Source: Sphingobacterium allocomposti (GTDB lineage Bacteria > Bacteroidota > Bacteroidia > Sphingobacteriales > Sphingobacteriaceae). Taken from it: DNA of 64,000 nt. Made by a program: the position numbers and the translations under genes. Every line of letters begins with the position of its first letter. Position 1 is the first letter of the stretch. Location of the stretch: contig NZ_VNHX01000003.1 in NCBI RefSeq assembly GCF_008124885.1, positions 216,813-280,812 of the forward strand. Direction: 5' to 3'. This document shows positions 51,987-62,080 of this stretch, in pieces. Below the pieces are notes generated by a model. The model was given only the letters and a program-made list of their open reading frames with translations. It searched no databases and was not told the origin of the DNA.

Positions 51987-54560
51987 CTACGCCAGGTTAC
52001 GTCCTGCGTTGACAACTCCGTAAATCGTACGTGCTATCAATTTTCGATAAGCCGTTTCCTGCTCTTCAGGAAGCTCCTTCTTCAATAGTGTACGTATAGC
52101 ATAATGCTGGATAATCAGCAACGGCAGTACGATCTTCTCTCTAGCCAAAATGGAAGCTCTTTCTATAGGGTAATCCTCCATCAGAACCGAGGAATTACTC
52201 AGTTTTAGAACGTATTGCTTCGTCAGCTCGTACTCCGCACGCAACATTTTCCAAAAGTCGCCAAACGTTGCATCGTATTGCATGTATGAGGTTATATCGA
52301 AGTTCGATTTCGTCATCGACATCATACAATTATCGATGATAGTCTTAAACATTCCGGAATGTTCGTAAAGATTCTTCACATACGACCATAAGTTGTTTTC
52401 CTCGGCCCACTGCAATGCCGTTCCCACCCCATAAAATCCGGGTATGTTTTGTTTCAGCTGGCTCCAGGAGGTTACAAAGCTAATGGCGCGCAGATCCTCC
52501 AAACGCAGTTCTTTGCCCGAATTCCGCTTCACGGGTCGACTGCTGATATTAACTTCCGACAGTTGCTTCAGCGGGCTTAATGTTTCCAGATATTTTAGAA
52601 ACAATGGGTGCTTTCTCAAATCCATAAACTTTGCATGACTTTCATGCGCCATCTGATCGATGATCTCTTTTTGTTTCGTCGTAAGTGTATCGCCGTCCTT
52701 CTGCTCAATCTCGGATATGATCCCTGCGTGCAGCAACTGCTCGATATTGTACCGTGCCGTGTCCAACGATCCGTACTGGCTGCTGATCGTTTGCCCCTGT
52801 ATTGTCAGCTGAATATGCTCGTTTGCGATCTCTTTACCCATCGAAGCGTAAAACCGTTGCGTCTTACCTCCGCCACGTGCGGGAGGGCCTCCGCGGCCGT
52901 CAAAAAAAACAAGGTCGACGTCATACTCGCGGGCGATGGCCGTCAATTCTATTTTCGCTTTATAAATCGACCAATTTGCCATCAGATAGCCGCCATCTTT
53001 CGTACTATCGGAAAATCCCAGCATGATCGTTTGCTTGTTGCCCCTTCTTTTCACGTGCTGCGCATACACTTCGTTTGTGTAAAGGCTTCTCATAACCTGA
53101 GCAGCACGCGAAAGGTCGTCTACCGTTTCAAACAACGGGACAAAATCGATCGTCAGCGCATCTTTTTTCCATCCCGACCACAAGAACAATTGCACCAGTC
53201 CCAAAATGTCGGAAGCCTGCTGACAGTTACTGATGATAAAACGCTGCGCCGCACGCTCGCTGCCGGAGCGCTGTATATCTTTTAACAGGCGGATAACTTC
53301 TAAAGTATCCACGACCAAACTATCCGCCTCCTCGCCATAGTCTAGGTTCAACTCCGAAAACTTTATCTGCGTTTCCTTGTCCTTTTCAGACGAGACCACC
53401 TTCTCTAAGTCGATGGCCGTGTCAGGATGCCGTTCTACCAGATAGTTAAAGGTCTTGCGCAGGATACTGCTATCTTGACGGATATCCAGCGTTGTGAAGT
53501 GACAGCCGAACGTAATGACCTTCCGGATAAGATCTTCAACGAGCTCCACAAAGAGTCCGCCATGACGCTCGTTCAGTACGTCTTTAACGCCGTTTAGATT
53601 CTCCAAAATCGTCGCGGTCTCGTCGGTCGGGTTATCAGATGGATTAAAGCTGTTCTCGTAAAAAAGATCCTGTAGCAGATCGAGGTATTTTTCGGTGCCG
53701 CGGAAGGTAATCCGCCGCTTTAGCAGACGAAAGTCGCGGTAATAACAACGGAATAGTATCGTCCGCAGCATGCTGGCCACCTTCTTCGTACTCTCTGCGG
53801 TTACATTCGGATTGCCGTCACGGTCGCCGCCGGGCCAAAAGCCGAGCTCAATCAACTGCTTAACGTCCTCTGTCGGCACCTCCAGCTCGCTATCAATATT
53901 GGACTGGATCTCGGATGCTACTTTGTAAAAAACGTTTTCCAGAAACCAGGCCAAACTGGCCGCCTCATCTACAGGCGTTGGCTTCTCCTTGTTTATAAAC
54001 GGCGTTTTCCCCAGCTGCTGTAAAAGTAGTTGGATATTTGGCACATCGTTCCCTTTCAGTGCATCAATTAAATCGTTAATAATAGCGAGAACCGGCCCGG
54101 GATAAAACTGTGTAGGGTGGGCCGTAAGAACCAGCCGGACGGAAAAATCACGTAGTTTATTAACAATTTGCTTTTTTAGCTCCGGCTTACCTTGAGCACG
54201 CTGAAACAGACTTTGCAGCACGCCCGACTCGTCCGCTTTTCCGACCGTCTGAAAGGCTGAATCCTCGACCGCGTCAAACAAGACCACCTGACGCTCAATA
54301 TATTGCACAATACGAAAAAGAAAATCGAGACGATCTTCCTCCTGCACATATTGCTCATATTGCCCAAAGAAGCTGTCAATGATATCTTCCGGTGCTAAAT
54401 GTTCGTCCACGCCCTTCTCGCAGTGCGTAGAAAAAAACGGAAGGACGGTCCCCGTGTGTTTTACACGCTGAAACGGCAACGTAAGAAACAGGCTTTTGTA
54501 TAAATCAAAGCGCGTTAAAACTTCGTTGTGAAAGACAGATTGTTTTTGACTTATCTTCAT
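51987..54560 (-). CDS. ppc: Phosphoenolpyruvate carboxylase
   Basis: About 857 residues from ATG 54560 (an earlier in-frame ATG at 54626 lies in AT-rich leader). Conserved motifs: VLTAHPTQFYPGP, GGDRDGNPNVT, MLGFSDSTKDGGYLMANW and FFDGRGGPPARGGG with the catalytic Arg residues; C-terminus NAGRNLA as in most PEPC. It carboxylates PEP to oxaloacetate, refilling the TCA cycle. Transcribed alone. Confidence 0.95.
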   Translation of the reverse strand: MKISQKQSVFHNEVLTRFDLYKSLFLTLPFQRVKHTGTVLPFFSTHCEKGVDEHLAPEDIIDSFFGQYEQYVQEEDRLDFLFRIVQYIERQVVLFDAVEDSAFQTVGKADESGVLQSLFQRAQGKPELKKQIVNKLRDFSVRLVLTAHPTQFYPGPVLAIINDLIDALKGNDVPNIQLLLQQLGKTPFINKEKPTPVDEAASLAWFLENVFYKVASEIQSNIDSELEVPTEDVKQLIELGFWPGGDRDGNPNVTAESTKKVASMLRTILFRCYYRDFRLLKRRITFRGTEKYLDLLQDLFYENSFNPSDNPTDETATILENLNGVKDVLNERHGGLFVELVEDLIRKVITFGCHFTTLDIRQDSSILRKTFNYLVERHPDTAIDLEKVVSSEKDKETQIKFSELNLDYGEEADSLVVDTLEVIRLLKDIQRSGSERAAQRFIISNCQQASDILGLVQLFLWSGWKKDALTIDFVPLFETVDDLSRAAQVMRSLYTNEVYAQHVKRRGNKQTIMLGFSDSTKDGGYLMANWSIYKAKIELTAIAREYDVDLVFFDGRGGPPARGGGKTQRFYASMGKEIANEHIQLTIQGQTISSQYGSLDTARYNIEQLLHAGIISEIEQKDGDTLTTKQKEIIDQMAHESHAKFMDLRKHPLFLKYLETLSPLKQLSEVNISSRPVKRNSGKELRLEDLRAISFVTSWSQLKQNIPGFYGVGTALQWAEENNLWSYVKNLYEHSGMFKTIIDNCMMSMTKSNFDITSYMQYDATFGDFWKMLRAEYELTKQYVLKLSNSSVLMEDYPIERASILAREKIVLPLLIIQHYAIRTLLKKELPEEQETAYRKLIARTIYGVVNAGRNLA

Positions 54561-54845
54561 GCTTAAATTTAAGGAATAACATAGATTCGAATATATAAAA
54601 GTTTCAAATCGCCCTAAATTATACAATAATAATAATCAAAACAACTTTTTTGTATAAAACAATTATTAAATCACCATTTATTTTAACAAAATATAAAAAT
54701 ACAGCGTATTTTGCCCGTGCAGTATCCAGGACAGCACCGTCGTTGGGAAAACAGCTCTTTTACACGCAATAACATTACGTTTTTTACTATCTTTGATTAA
54801 CCCTGAACAGGCGTCATTATATATTTAGGGCCATATTCAACAACA

Positions 54846-57044
54846 GTGAGTTTCATGGAAAGAACGAAGGAAATCACGAATTTCTTCTACGGCCAATATT
54901 TTTCTGAAGGTCTAAAAATCACACTAGGTTGCATCGTGCCCGTCATGGTATGTGCATACCTCGGCCACTTTAGCATTGGCACCTTAATATCCCTCGGAGC
55001 CCTCCTTGTCGGCCTTTCCGACACCCCGGGAGCTCCTTCGCACCGACGGCTGGGTATGCTGTCCACAACACTGCTGTGTATGCTGACATATGTCATCATC
55101 GTGCACGTGAATTTCTCTGTACCCCTCACCACTATCATCGTCAGTGTGCTGAGCTTCATCTTCGCCATGTTTGCGGTTTTTAATGCACGCGCCGCAACCG
55201 TAGGTTCGATGTGTACACTGATGATGCTTTTCAACGTTCATCACGAACTCGTGGATATAGATAAGTGGGTCTCGCTGCTGTGTATCGCTACCGGCGGTAT
55301 ATGGTACATGCTTATGAGCATGGCGATTATACAGATAAGGCCCTACCGCATCGCGCAGCAGGAGCTCTCAGAATCGATCCGGCAGGTGGCCGACTACATT
55401 CGTCTAAAGGCAAACTTTTACGATCCCAATACCGACATCGATACCAACTATCTGAAGCTTATTGAGAAACAAATCGAAGTGCATAAGCACCAAGAATCAG
55501 TAAGGGACATCCTTTTCCAGAGTAAACGGTCCATTAAAGATACCACAAGAATCGGTAGATTCCTCACCCTCATATTCTCCGATATTGTCGACCTTTTCGA
55601 ACAGAGCATGACAACGCAGTACGATTACGGTGCGATCAAGGCGACCTACGGACATTATGGTGTGTTGTTACATTTTAAACATGTACTCCTGAAGTTGACC
55701 GCCGAGATGGACAACATGGCATATGCCATCAACGCCAATAAAATGCCCAAACAGATCTATACGTTCGACAGGGATATCGATCGACTGCGCCAATCCGTAG
55801 ACGACCTTGATAAGCAAAAAATTAACACAATTCCGTTAAAGAAGATCATCATCAATATCCGCGGGATCATTAAATACCTCGATAACATCTATAATTACAG
55901 CTCGTCTAAAATATCGGATATCCCCCGCGAAGAAATTGATTCGGCATCACAGTTCATTACCCGCGATCAGATTGACTGGAAAAAATTCCGAAGCAATTTA
56001 AGTCTACAGTCTTCCGTGTTCCGTCATGCCTTGCGTATGGCCATCGTTTTAGGAGGTACTTACCTGACACTAAATATAATCGATTTCAATGCCAATGGAA
56101 TCTATTGGACACTCTTGACAATTATGGTGATTTTGAAGCCTGGATTCGGACTGACAAAAGAACGTAACGTACAACGTCTGGTAGGCACAATTATAGGAGG
56201 TATCATCGGAGCCCTGATTGTGTATACCATCCACGATGCCACCATACGTTTTGTCTTATTGATATTTTTCTTTTTAACCGCGTATAGCTTTTTCCGTATC
56301 AACTACATCATCGCCGTTATGTTCATGACCCCCTATGTGCTCATTATGCTAAGTTTTCACGGTATGAACACGCTGGAGATGGCCAAAGAACGCATGCTTG
56401 ATACATTCTTAGGCGGAATGATAGCGTTCCTCTCGAGCTATGTTATCTTTCCGAACTGGGAGAGCGCACAGTTTAAGGACAACATGCGCAGCCTGCTGGT
56501 GGCCAATTACCGGTATATCGCACAAGCTATACAGATTCTTGCCGGCGACAGGCTGACCGTCACATCCTATAAGCTCGCCAGAAAAGAGGTTTACATTGCG
56601 TCTGCCAATATGGGTTCTACGTTCCAGCGGATGTTGACGGAACCCAAGTGGAGACAGAGATATACAAAGGAGGTCAACAGATTTGTTATCCTTAGCCATA
56701 TTTTTTCGTCCTATTCGGCGAATCTATTGACTCAGGTGAACGAAACCGACCGTGCAATATTTTCCAAAACACACGTGAAGCTGCTCAAGAGAATTTTGTC
56801 AGAACTGGAAAAGGCCATCGAATTGCTCCCGCCTCCGCCCGACGGCGATGGCATCTTTACGCCACATAACGATTTTCCCGACTTACAAGAGGCTTCCACG
56901 GAAGATGGAGACACAAAATTAATTACAGAGCAATTACAGTTCTTACACAAAATTTCAGGAGATTTACACCGGGTGACACAGGAGCTCATGACGCGTGCCA
57001 CCGAATTGGAATCGAAAGAACAAACAAAGTTAGCGAATGGATAA
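54846..57044 (+). CDS. FUSC-family inner membrane protein (YccS-like)
   Basis: 732 residues (GTG 54846; ATG 54855 is equally possible). Two blocks of about five to six membrane helices (about 20-165 and 400-520), each followed by a cytoplasmic helical domain, the FUSC/YccS layout. FUSC proteins are linked to aromatic acid efflux or envelope functions, but few are characterised. The stop overlaps the start of the YpdA-type gene by 8 bp, so the pair is translationally coupled. Confidence 0.85.
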   Translation: MSFMERTKEITNFFYGQYFSEGLKITLGCIVPVMVCAYLGHFSIGTLISLGALLVGLSDTPGAPSHRRLGMLSTTLLCMLTYVIIVHVNFSVPLTTIIVSVLSFIFAMFAVFNARAATVGSMCTLMMLFNVHHELVDIDKWVSLLCIATGGIWYMLMSMAIIQIRPYRIAQQELSESIRQVADYIRLKANFYDPNTDIDTNYLKLIEKQIEVHKHQESVRDILFQSKRSIKDTTRIGRFLTLIFSDIVDLFEQSMTTQYDYGAIKATYGHYGVLLHFKHVLLKLTAEMDNMAYAINANKMPKQIYTFDRDIDRLRQSVDDLDKQKINTIPLKKIIINIRGIIKYLDNIYNYSSSKISDIPREEIDSASQFITRDQIDWKKFRSNLSLQSSVFRHALRMAIVLGGTYLTLNIIDFNANGIYWTLLTIMVILKPGFGLTKERNVQRLVGTIIGGIIGALIVYTIHDATIRFVLLIFFFLTAYSFFRINYIIAVMFMTPYVLIMLSFHGMNTLEMAKERMLDTFLGGMIAFLSSYVIFPNWESAQFKDNMRSLLVANYRYIAQAIQILAGDRLTVTSYKLARKEVYIASANMGSTFQRMLTEPKWRQRYTKEVNRFVILSHIFSSYSANLLTQVNETDRAIFSKTHVKLLKRILSELEKAIELLPPPPDGDGIFTPHNDFPDLQEASTEDGDTKLITEQLQFLHKISGDLHRVTQELMTRATELESKEQTKLANG

Positions 57045-58008
57045 TCATTTTGATGTCGCAATTATCGGTGCTGGACCTATCGGCCTGGCCTGTGGTATTG
57101 AAGCACAGAAAAGAGGACTTTCACACATTATTATTGAGAAAGGATGCTTAGTCAACTCCTTGTATAACTATCCGGTAAACATGACGTTCTTTTCATCATC
57201 AGAGCGCCTTGAAATTGGGGACACCCCGTTCGTCACAACGTTGCCCAAGCCTAAAAGAGCAGAAGCCCTCGAATATTATCGACGGATAGAAAACAAGTTC
57301 GACCTCAATACCCATCTCTTTGAAGAGGTGCTGGACGTACAAAAGCAGGACAATAGCTTCTTTCTACGAACAACAAAGCACAGCTATGAAGCCAAGCATG
57401 TTATCGTTGCCACAGGGTTTTACGACATTCCGATGTTGCTAAACGTCCCCGGAGAAGACCTCCCCAAGGTTTCCCACTATTATCACGACCCGCATTTTTA
57501 TGCCAAACAACGGGTGTTGGTTGTTGGCGCCAGCAACTCGTCCGTGGACGCGGCGCTGGAAACATATCGGAAAGGTGCAAAGGTGACGATGGTTATTCGG
57601 GGTTCAGAGATAAGCCCACGCGTGAAATATTGGGTTAAGCCGGACATTGAGAACCGGATTCTGTTTAAAGAAATTGATGTATACTACAACAGTTCCGTGC
57701 GGCGGATTCTGGAAAACGAGGTCGAACTCGATACACCGGACGGCACCGTCCGTCTTCCGAACGACTTCGTACTGGCCCTTACGGGATATCAACCAAACTT
57801 TAGTTTTTTAAAACGTATAGGCATTACCATACCCGAAGAAGCACCTAGAATCCCTGAGCACAATCCAGAGACCATGGAGACAAATATCGAAGGTCTTTAC
57901 CTCGCTGGTGTGGTCTGCGGGGGCCTTAACACTCATTTGTGGTTTATCGAAAACTCCAGAATACATGCCTCGATTATCCTAGAACATATCGTGACGAAGG
58001 AAAGCTAG
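57037..58008 (+). CDS. ypdA: YpdA-type bacillithiol disulfide reductase
   Basis: 323 residues: FAD-binding GAGPIGLACGIEAQKRG, the YpdA-typical NYPVNMTFFSSSERLEIGDTPF, NADPH-binding VLVVGASNSSVDAALE, and the C-terminal GLYLAGVVCGGLNTHLWFIENSRIHA. YpdA (Bdr) reduces the disulfide of bacillithiol, the low-molecular thiol used in part of this phylum. Its start overlaps the FUSC gene by 8 bp and its stop overlaps the TetR gene by 4 bp in convergent orientation. Confidence 0.88.
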   Translation: MDNHFDVAIIGAGPIGLACGIEAQKRGLSHIIIEKGCLVNSLYNYPVNMTFFSSSERLEIGDTPFVTTLPKPKRAEALEYYRRIENKFDLNTHLFEEVLDVQKQDNSFFLRTTKHSYEAKHVIVATGFYDIPMLLNVPGEDLPKVSHYYHDPHFYAKQRVLVVGASNSSVDAALETYRKGAKVTMVIRGSEISPRVKYWVKPDIENRILFKEIDVYYNSSVRRILENEVELDTPDGTVRLPNDFVLALTGYQPNFSFLKRIGITIPEEAPRIPEHNPETMETNIEGLYLAGVVCGGLNTHLWFIENSRIHASIILEHIVTKES

Positions 58009-58616
58009 GGCCGTAAACCCCGAATGAATATTTTGACCATCCTCTTCTGTTTAGACAAAATCAGATCAAACTCCCCCGGTGTTGGAAACAGGCAGTCGCT
58101 TAAGTCTTTACTTAACACTCCCGTACGCATGCCCATCAGCGAAAACAGCAACAGTTCCGCTGTTTCTTCCACGTCGTCCACTACAATTTCCTTATTATTC
58201 ACGCCTATGGCTAATATCCTACTAAATTGGTCGCGTACCCTGTCGAAAAACGGACCTAAATTTTTTCCGAGCTCGCCTGGATTCTGCATAAACAATGAGG
58301 ACGAGTATTCGAACAAGTTGTAGTTTTCCCGCATCGTTTCCATACGGCTTTCGATAGCAAAAAGAATGGCATGTTCAACGTCAGACGCATTTGCCATATA
58401 TGTATCTACCTTATTGATCATTTCGTTGATCACGTATTCCAGAACGGCCGTATACAGACTATGTTTATCAGGAAAATAGTAATAAAGCAACGCTTTCGAA
58501 AACGACAGGTCCTTGGCAATCTCGGCCATTGTCGTCTTTGCCATGCCAAAGTGTGCAAATCGACGTTTCGCCACCTCTAAAATTTTCGCTCTTTTTATAT
58601 CTACGTTTTTCGACAT
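58005..58616 (-). CDS. TetR/AcrR family transcriptional regulator
   Basis: 203 residues. N-terminal HTH (KILEVAKRRFAHFGMAKTTMAEIAKDLSFSKALLYYYFPDKHSLYTAVL) and a helical ligand-binding C-terminal domain. Convergent with ypdA (4-bp overlap of stops) and divergent from murB. Target genes are not evident; the FUSC/YpdA pair is a possibility. Confidence 0.9.
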   Translation of the reverse strand: MSKNVDIKRAKILEVAKRRFAHFGMAKTTMAEIAKDLSFSKALLYYYFPDKHSLYTAVLEYVINEMINKVDTYMANASDVEHAILFAIESRMETMRENYNLFEYSSSLFMQNPGELGKNLGPFFDRVRDQFSRILAIGVNNKEIVVDDVEETAELLLFSLMGMRTGVLSKDLSDCLFPTPGEFDLILSKQKRMVKIFIRGLRP

Positions 58617-58718
58617 GATATTTTTATTCTCTTAATCGTCCGCTTTATAGTATCTTTACAGCAATATGATAAAAGTAATTCTTTTTTTGAACTTTTAAAA
58701 GAATTAGTCAATAGAAAA

Positions 58719-59735
58719 ATGACAAACGATATCCAGCGCAATATATCTTTACAACCCTATAATACATTCGGCGTCAACGTATCCTGTCGGCAGTTCGTTC
58801 AGGTCAGCGAAGAAGACCAACTTCCGCGTCTTTTTGAGTCGGGGCTTCTCACAAAAGACTTCTTTGTTTTGGGCGGGGGAAGCAATGTGCTATTTACCAA
58901 AGATTACGACGGTCTAATCTTACAAATGAGCAACAAGGGCATCAGCCACTTTATCGAAGGAAACTTCATTTACATTACAGCCAAAGCGGGAGAAGTATGG
59001 AACGACTTTGTCTGGTACTGTGTTAGCCGGGGATTCGCCGGAGTAGAAAACATGGCGCTGATACCTGGTACTGTAGGCGCGTCACCCATTCAAAACATCG
59101 GCGCTTATGGCACCGAACTCATGGATATTTTTTACTCCTGCCGCGCGTTCGACACAACCACTGGTTTGTTCACCACATTCAACAACGAGGATTGCAAATT
59201 TACTTACCGCGACAGCATATTTAAATCCACATATAAAGGTCGGTTTATTATTACCTCCGTAACATATAAGCTCCACATCCACCACCGTGTGAACACATCC
59301 TATGGAGCGATTAATGCCGAACTCCAGAAACGGGGAATTTCTTCTCCCAGCATTCGGGACGTCGCCGAAACAGTAGCGGCCATCCGTGTGGAAAAACTAC
59401 CTGATCCATCCACGATCGGTAACGCGGGAAGTTTTTTTAAAAATCCTATCATAGAAGCAAAGCAGCTGAAAGAGCTCCAGCGTGAATATCCTGCCATCGT
59501 TTTCTACCCGCTTGAAGACAACCGTGTAAAGTTGGCTGCGGGATGGCTGATCGAATCCTGCGGATGGAAAGGTAAGGTGGACGGAAATGTGGCCGTGTGG
59601 AAAAACCAGGCGTTGGTTATCACCAACTTAGGCCAAGCTTCAGGTACAGAAATCTACACGGTGTCGTCCAAAATAATGAACGATGTGTACAAAAAGTTTG
59701 GAATTACATTAGAACGAGAAGTAAACGTTTTATAA
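58719..59735 (+). CDS. murB: UDP-N-acetylenolpyruvoylglucosamine reductase
   Basis: 338 residues, type I MurB. FAD-binding LGGGSNVLFTKDYDG, ALIPGTVGASPIQNIGAYG, TYRDSIFKSTYKGRF, catalytic Ser region IGNAGSFFKNP and the C-terminal AGWLIESCGWKGK. It reduces the enolpyruvyl group to UDP-MurNAc in peptidoglycan synthesis. Start 58719 follows an AT-rich leader with TATCTTTA (about -7 consensus). It stands alone. Confidence 0.95.
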   Translation: MTNDIQRNISLQPYNTFGVNVSCRQFVQVSEEDQLPRLFESGLLTKDFFVLGGGSNVLFTKDYDGLILQMSNKGISHFIEGNFIYITAKAGEVWNDFVWYCVSRGFAGVENMALIPGTVGASPIQNIGAYGTELMDIFYSCRAFDTTTGLFTTFNNEDCKFTYRDSIFKSTYKGRFIITSVTYKLHIHHRVNTSYGAINAELQKRGISSPSIRDVAETVAAIRVEKLPDPSTIGNAGSFFKNPIIEAKQLKELQREYPAIVFYPLEDNRVKLAAGWLIESCGWKGKVDGNVAVWKNQALVITNLGQASGTEIYTVSSKIMNDVYKKFGITLEREVNVL

Positions 59736-60002
59736 AAGTTTTCCACATTTGTTGGTTTTCTTCGTGAAAACCCGCCCTCATGTTTTATTACACTGGCTCC
59801 TAGGCGATTATTTTAAAATTTTCGGTTCCTGAAAACAGTTTCTTAACGGAATTTTCACTTTGACTTAACTGGTATTAAAAAGTTTAGCACGCCGTTTGCA
59901 TATTTTCTGACGAAACCGTATTTCATATTAAATGAATTACTGCAGAAAACACTGATGATATCGACTACTCAGTGCATTGTAAACTTTTTAATCCAATCTA
60001 GT

Positions 60003-60515
60003 ATGAACAAATTAGAATTCAACACGTTAGTAATCCAGCAGGCTGATTCGCTGAAGACGTATGCGAGAAATTTCACTAGAGATCAGGATGACGCAAATGA
60101 CTTGGTTCAGGACACACTCCTAAAAGCCGTGACGTATTTTAAAAACTTCAAAGACGGAACAAATCTTAAAGGATGGCTGTACACCATTATGAAAAACACC
60201 TTCATCAATAACTACAGAAGAGTCGTCAAAACCAATTCATTTATTACGAAAGAAGAAGAAATCACCAACGCCAACCTAGTCGTGTCGGCAACAAGCAACC
60301 GCGGCGAAAACAAATTTGTGATGGAGGATATTAATCACGCTCTCTCTAACTTATCGGAAGACTATTATGTCCCCTTCACCATGTATTTCGAAGGCTACAA
60401 ATATCACGAAATCTCTGATTATCTCAACATTCCCATCGGGACCGTAAAAACCAGGATACATGTGGCCCGTAAAGTTATGAAGAAAACCCTCACAGCCTAT
60501 AAATACGGGGATTAA
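60003..60515 (+). CDS. Sigma-70 family RNA polymerase sigma factor
   Basis: 170 residues from ATG 60003; 16 in-frame codons before it are leader. Region 2 (ADSLKTYARNFTRDQDDANDLVQDTLLKAVTYFKNFKDGTNLKGWLYTIMKNTFINNYRR) and region 4 (LSEDYYVPFTMYFEGYKYHEISDYLNIPIGTVKTRIHVARKVMKK) of an ECF-type factor. No anti-sigma gene adjoins it; similar stand-alone factors are conserved in Bacteroidota. It is followed 18 bp downstream by the cytochrome-b5-like gene. Confidence 0.92.
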   Translation: MNKLEFNTLVIQQADSLKTYARNFTRDQDDANDLVQDTLLKAVTYFKNFKDGTNLKGWLYTIMKNTFINNYRRVVKTNSFITKEEEITNANLVVSATSNRGENKFVMEDINHALSNLSEDYYVPFTMYFEGYKYHEISDYLNIPIGTVKTRIHVARKVMKKTLTAYKYGD

Positions 60516-60521
60516 AAAAAG

Positions 60522-60529
60522 TATCTTTG
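60522..60529 (+). promoter_or_regulatory. -7 element overlapping the start of the b5-like gene
   Basis: TATCTTTG ends only 4 bp before the GTG start codon at 60534. Transcription from it would begin at about the start codon itself, giving a leaderless or nearly leaderless mRNA. Confidence 0.4.
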
Positions 60530-60533
60530 TTAT

Positions 60534-60779
60534 GTGGAATACAAAGAAAATCTACCCAGCTATACCAAATCACAGTTAGCATTACGAAATGGCCAGGACA
60601 AACCGGAAGTTTGGGTGGCTTTGAATGGCTTAATATATGATCTGACACCAAGCCGTTTATGGACAGACGGAAAACATTATGAACATTGGGCAGGACAAGA
60701 CTTAACTGAAGAACTTAAAGACGCTCCGCACACGGAGAGCGTCTTTAAGCGATTTGAAGCTATTGGAAAATTGCTTTAG
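60534..60779 (+). CDS. Cytochrome-b5-like heme/steroid-binding domain protein
   Basis: 81 residues with a GTG start. Pattern of the small b5-like family: LPSYTKSQLALRNGQDKPEVWVALNGLIYDLTPSRLW, then DGKHYEHWAGQDLTEEL and DAPHTESVF. The two histidines (GKHYEH, APHTE) may bind haem, though HPGG is not retained. The role is unknown. It is cotranscribed with the sigma factor at most in part, and convergent with the PfkB gene 6 bp away. Confidence 0.82.
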   Translation: MEYKENLPSYTKSQLALRNGQDKPEVWVALNGLIYDLTPSRLWTDGKHYEHWAGQDLTEELKDAPHTESVFKRFEAIGKLL

Positions 60780-60785
60780 GCTAAC

Positions 60786-61700
60786 CTAGATATCGAATTT
60801 TGTCAACGATATGAACTGCTGTATGCGCACCTCAATATCTTCTTTCGACAAATTCTGAAGACGTTCAGTGCCGAACTGCTCAACGCAGTACGAAGCTAGA
60901 GCGGAGCCATAAATTACCGCATTCTTCATATTGGTAAAGTTCACCGACTTTACCTTGGCTAGATAGCCGATAAATCCGCCGGCAAAGGTATCCCCTGCAC
61001 CTGTAGGATCGAAAACATCCGCCAACGGAAGAGCCGGAGCGGAAAACACTTGCCCCTCACCAAAAAGCAGGGCGCCGTGTTCTCCCTTTTTTATGATCAG
61101 ATACCTCGGCCCCATGTCCAAGATGACCTCCGCGGCTTTAACCAACGAGTACTCGCCCGATAACTGACGGGCTTCGGCGTCGTTTATAGTTAGGACGTCT
61201 ACCTGTTTCAATACGGTTTTAAGATCTTCGAGAGCAACGTCCATCCAAAAATTCATCGTATCCAACACCACCAACTTCGGCTTGCTGTTTAAGCGCCGTA
61301 GCGCATCTATCTGCACCTGCGGCGTCAAATTTCCTAACAAAAGATATTCGCAGTCCTGATACGAAGCGGGTATCTTGGGATCAAAATCGGCCAGAACATT
61401 TAGCTCCGTAACTAACGTATCCCGGCTGTTCATGTCGTTGTGGTACTTTCCTGACCAGAAGAATGTTTTTCCACCGGGAACGACCTCAACTCCGTCTACG
61501 TCGATACCTCTTGCGGTAAGTATTCTCATATTGGCTTCGCCGAAATCTTCGCCGACAACACTGATAAGCTTCACCTTATCGAAAAGATAAGAAGCCGCTA
61601 GTCCTGCAAATGTAGCCGCTCCGCCAACGATTTTATCGGTTTTGCCAAACGGCGTTTCTAGCGCATCAAATGCAACTGATCCGACTATTACTAAACTCAT
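60786..61700 (-). CDS. PfkB-family carbohydrate kinase
   Basis: 304 residues. N-terminal GSVAFDALETPFGKTDKIVGGAATFAGLAASYL and the catalytic DPTGAGDTFAGGFIGYLA motif (Asp base) define a ribokinase/PfkB kinase. Its substrate is unclear (sugar or nucleoside). It starts on the same strand just downstream of tRNA-Asn, but a terminator separates the two. Confidence 0.92.
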   Translation of the reverse strand: MSLVIVGSVAFDALETPFGKTDKIVGGAATFAGLAASYLFDKVKLISVVGEDFGEANMRILTARGIDVDGVEVVPGGKTFFWSGKYHNDMNSRDTLVTELNVLADFDPKIPASYQDCEYLLLGNLTPQVQIDALRRLNSKPKLVVLDTMNFWMDVALEDLKTVLKQVDVLTINDAEARQLSGEYSLVKAAEVILDMGPRYLIIKKGEHGALLFGEGQVFSAPALPLADVFDPTGAGDTFAGGFIGYLAKVKSVNFTNMKNAVIYGSALASYCVEQFGTERLQNLSKEDIEVRIQQFISLTKFDI

Positions 61701-61715
61701 ATCGTATATTTTTCC

Positions 61716-61742
61716 AAAAAAAAACCGGCTTGTCAGCCGGTT
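61716..61742 (-). terminator. Intrinsic terminator of tRNA-Asn
   Basis: Stem AACCGGCT/AGCCGGTT around TGTC; on the minus strand the hairpin is followed by a nine-base T-run (plus-strand A-run). It lies 9 bp after the tRNA 3' end. Confidence 0.85.
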
Positions 61743-61750
61743 ACCTTTAG

Positions 61751-61824
61751 CTCCTGAAGCTGGGCTCGAACCAGCGACCCTCTGATTAACAGTCAGATGC
61801 TCTAACCTGCTGAGCTATTCAGGA
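61751..61824 (-). tRNA. tRNA-Asn (GTT anticodon)
   Basis: 74 nt. Acceptor TCCTGAA/TTCAGGA, D-arm TAGCTCAGCAGGTTAGAGCA, anticodon loop CTGTTAA with GTT, T-arm GCTGGTTCGAGCCCAGC. Discriminator G; CCA is not encoded. Confidence 0.95.
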
Positions 61825-62080
61825 ATTTCTTCTTCAGCTGTCGAGGAATACCCCTTTCTGCTAAAGTGACACAAAGATAGAACTTCACTACAAATATTCA
61901 AAGAAAAAAAATAAAAAATAGACCCGCTGTGTTTCATTACCGGAATTTTGCAGAAATCACGGCTGGGCCCAGCTGTCGGCCCCGTCCGGTTGCTCAGAAT
62001 GTAGCCCCTACCCCTCCAAGCCAAAATTCCGGCATTTATCCCACTTCGACGCTATAATACCAGCAGTTCCCTATTATGGT

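Noticed and set aside
59754..59772. Hairpin GGTTTTC/GAAAACC after murB
   Set aside because: The stem is followed by a GC-rich stretch rather than a T-run, so it was not called a terminator.
61815..62024. 69-codon minus-strand frame overlapping tRNA-Asn
   Set aside because: Overlaps the tRNA and has no protein-like composition.
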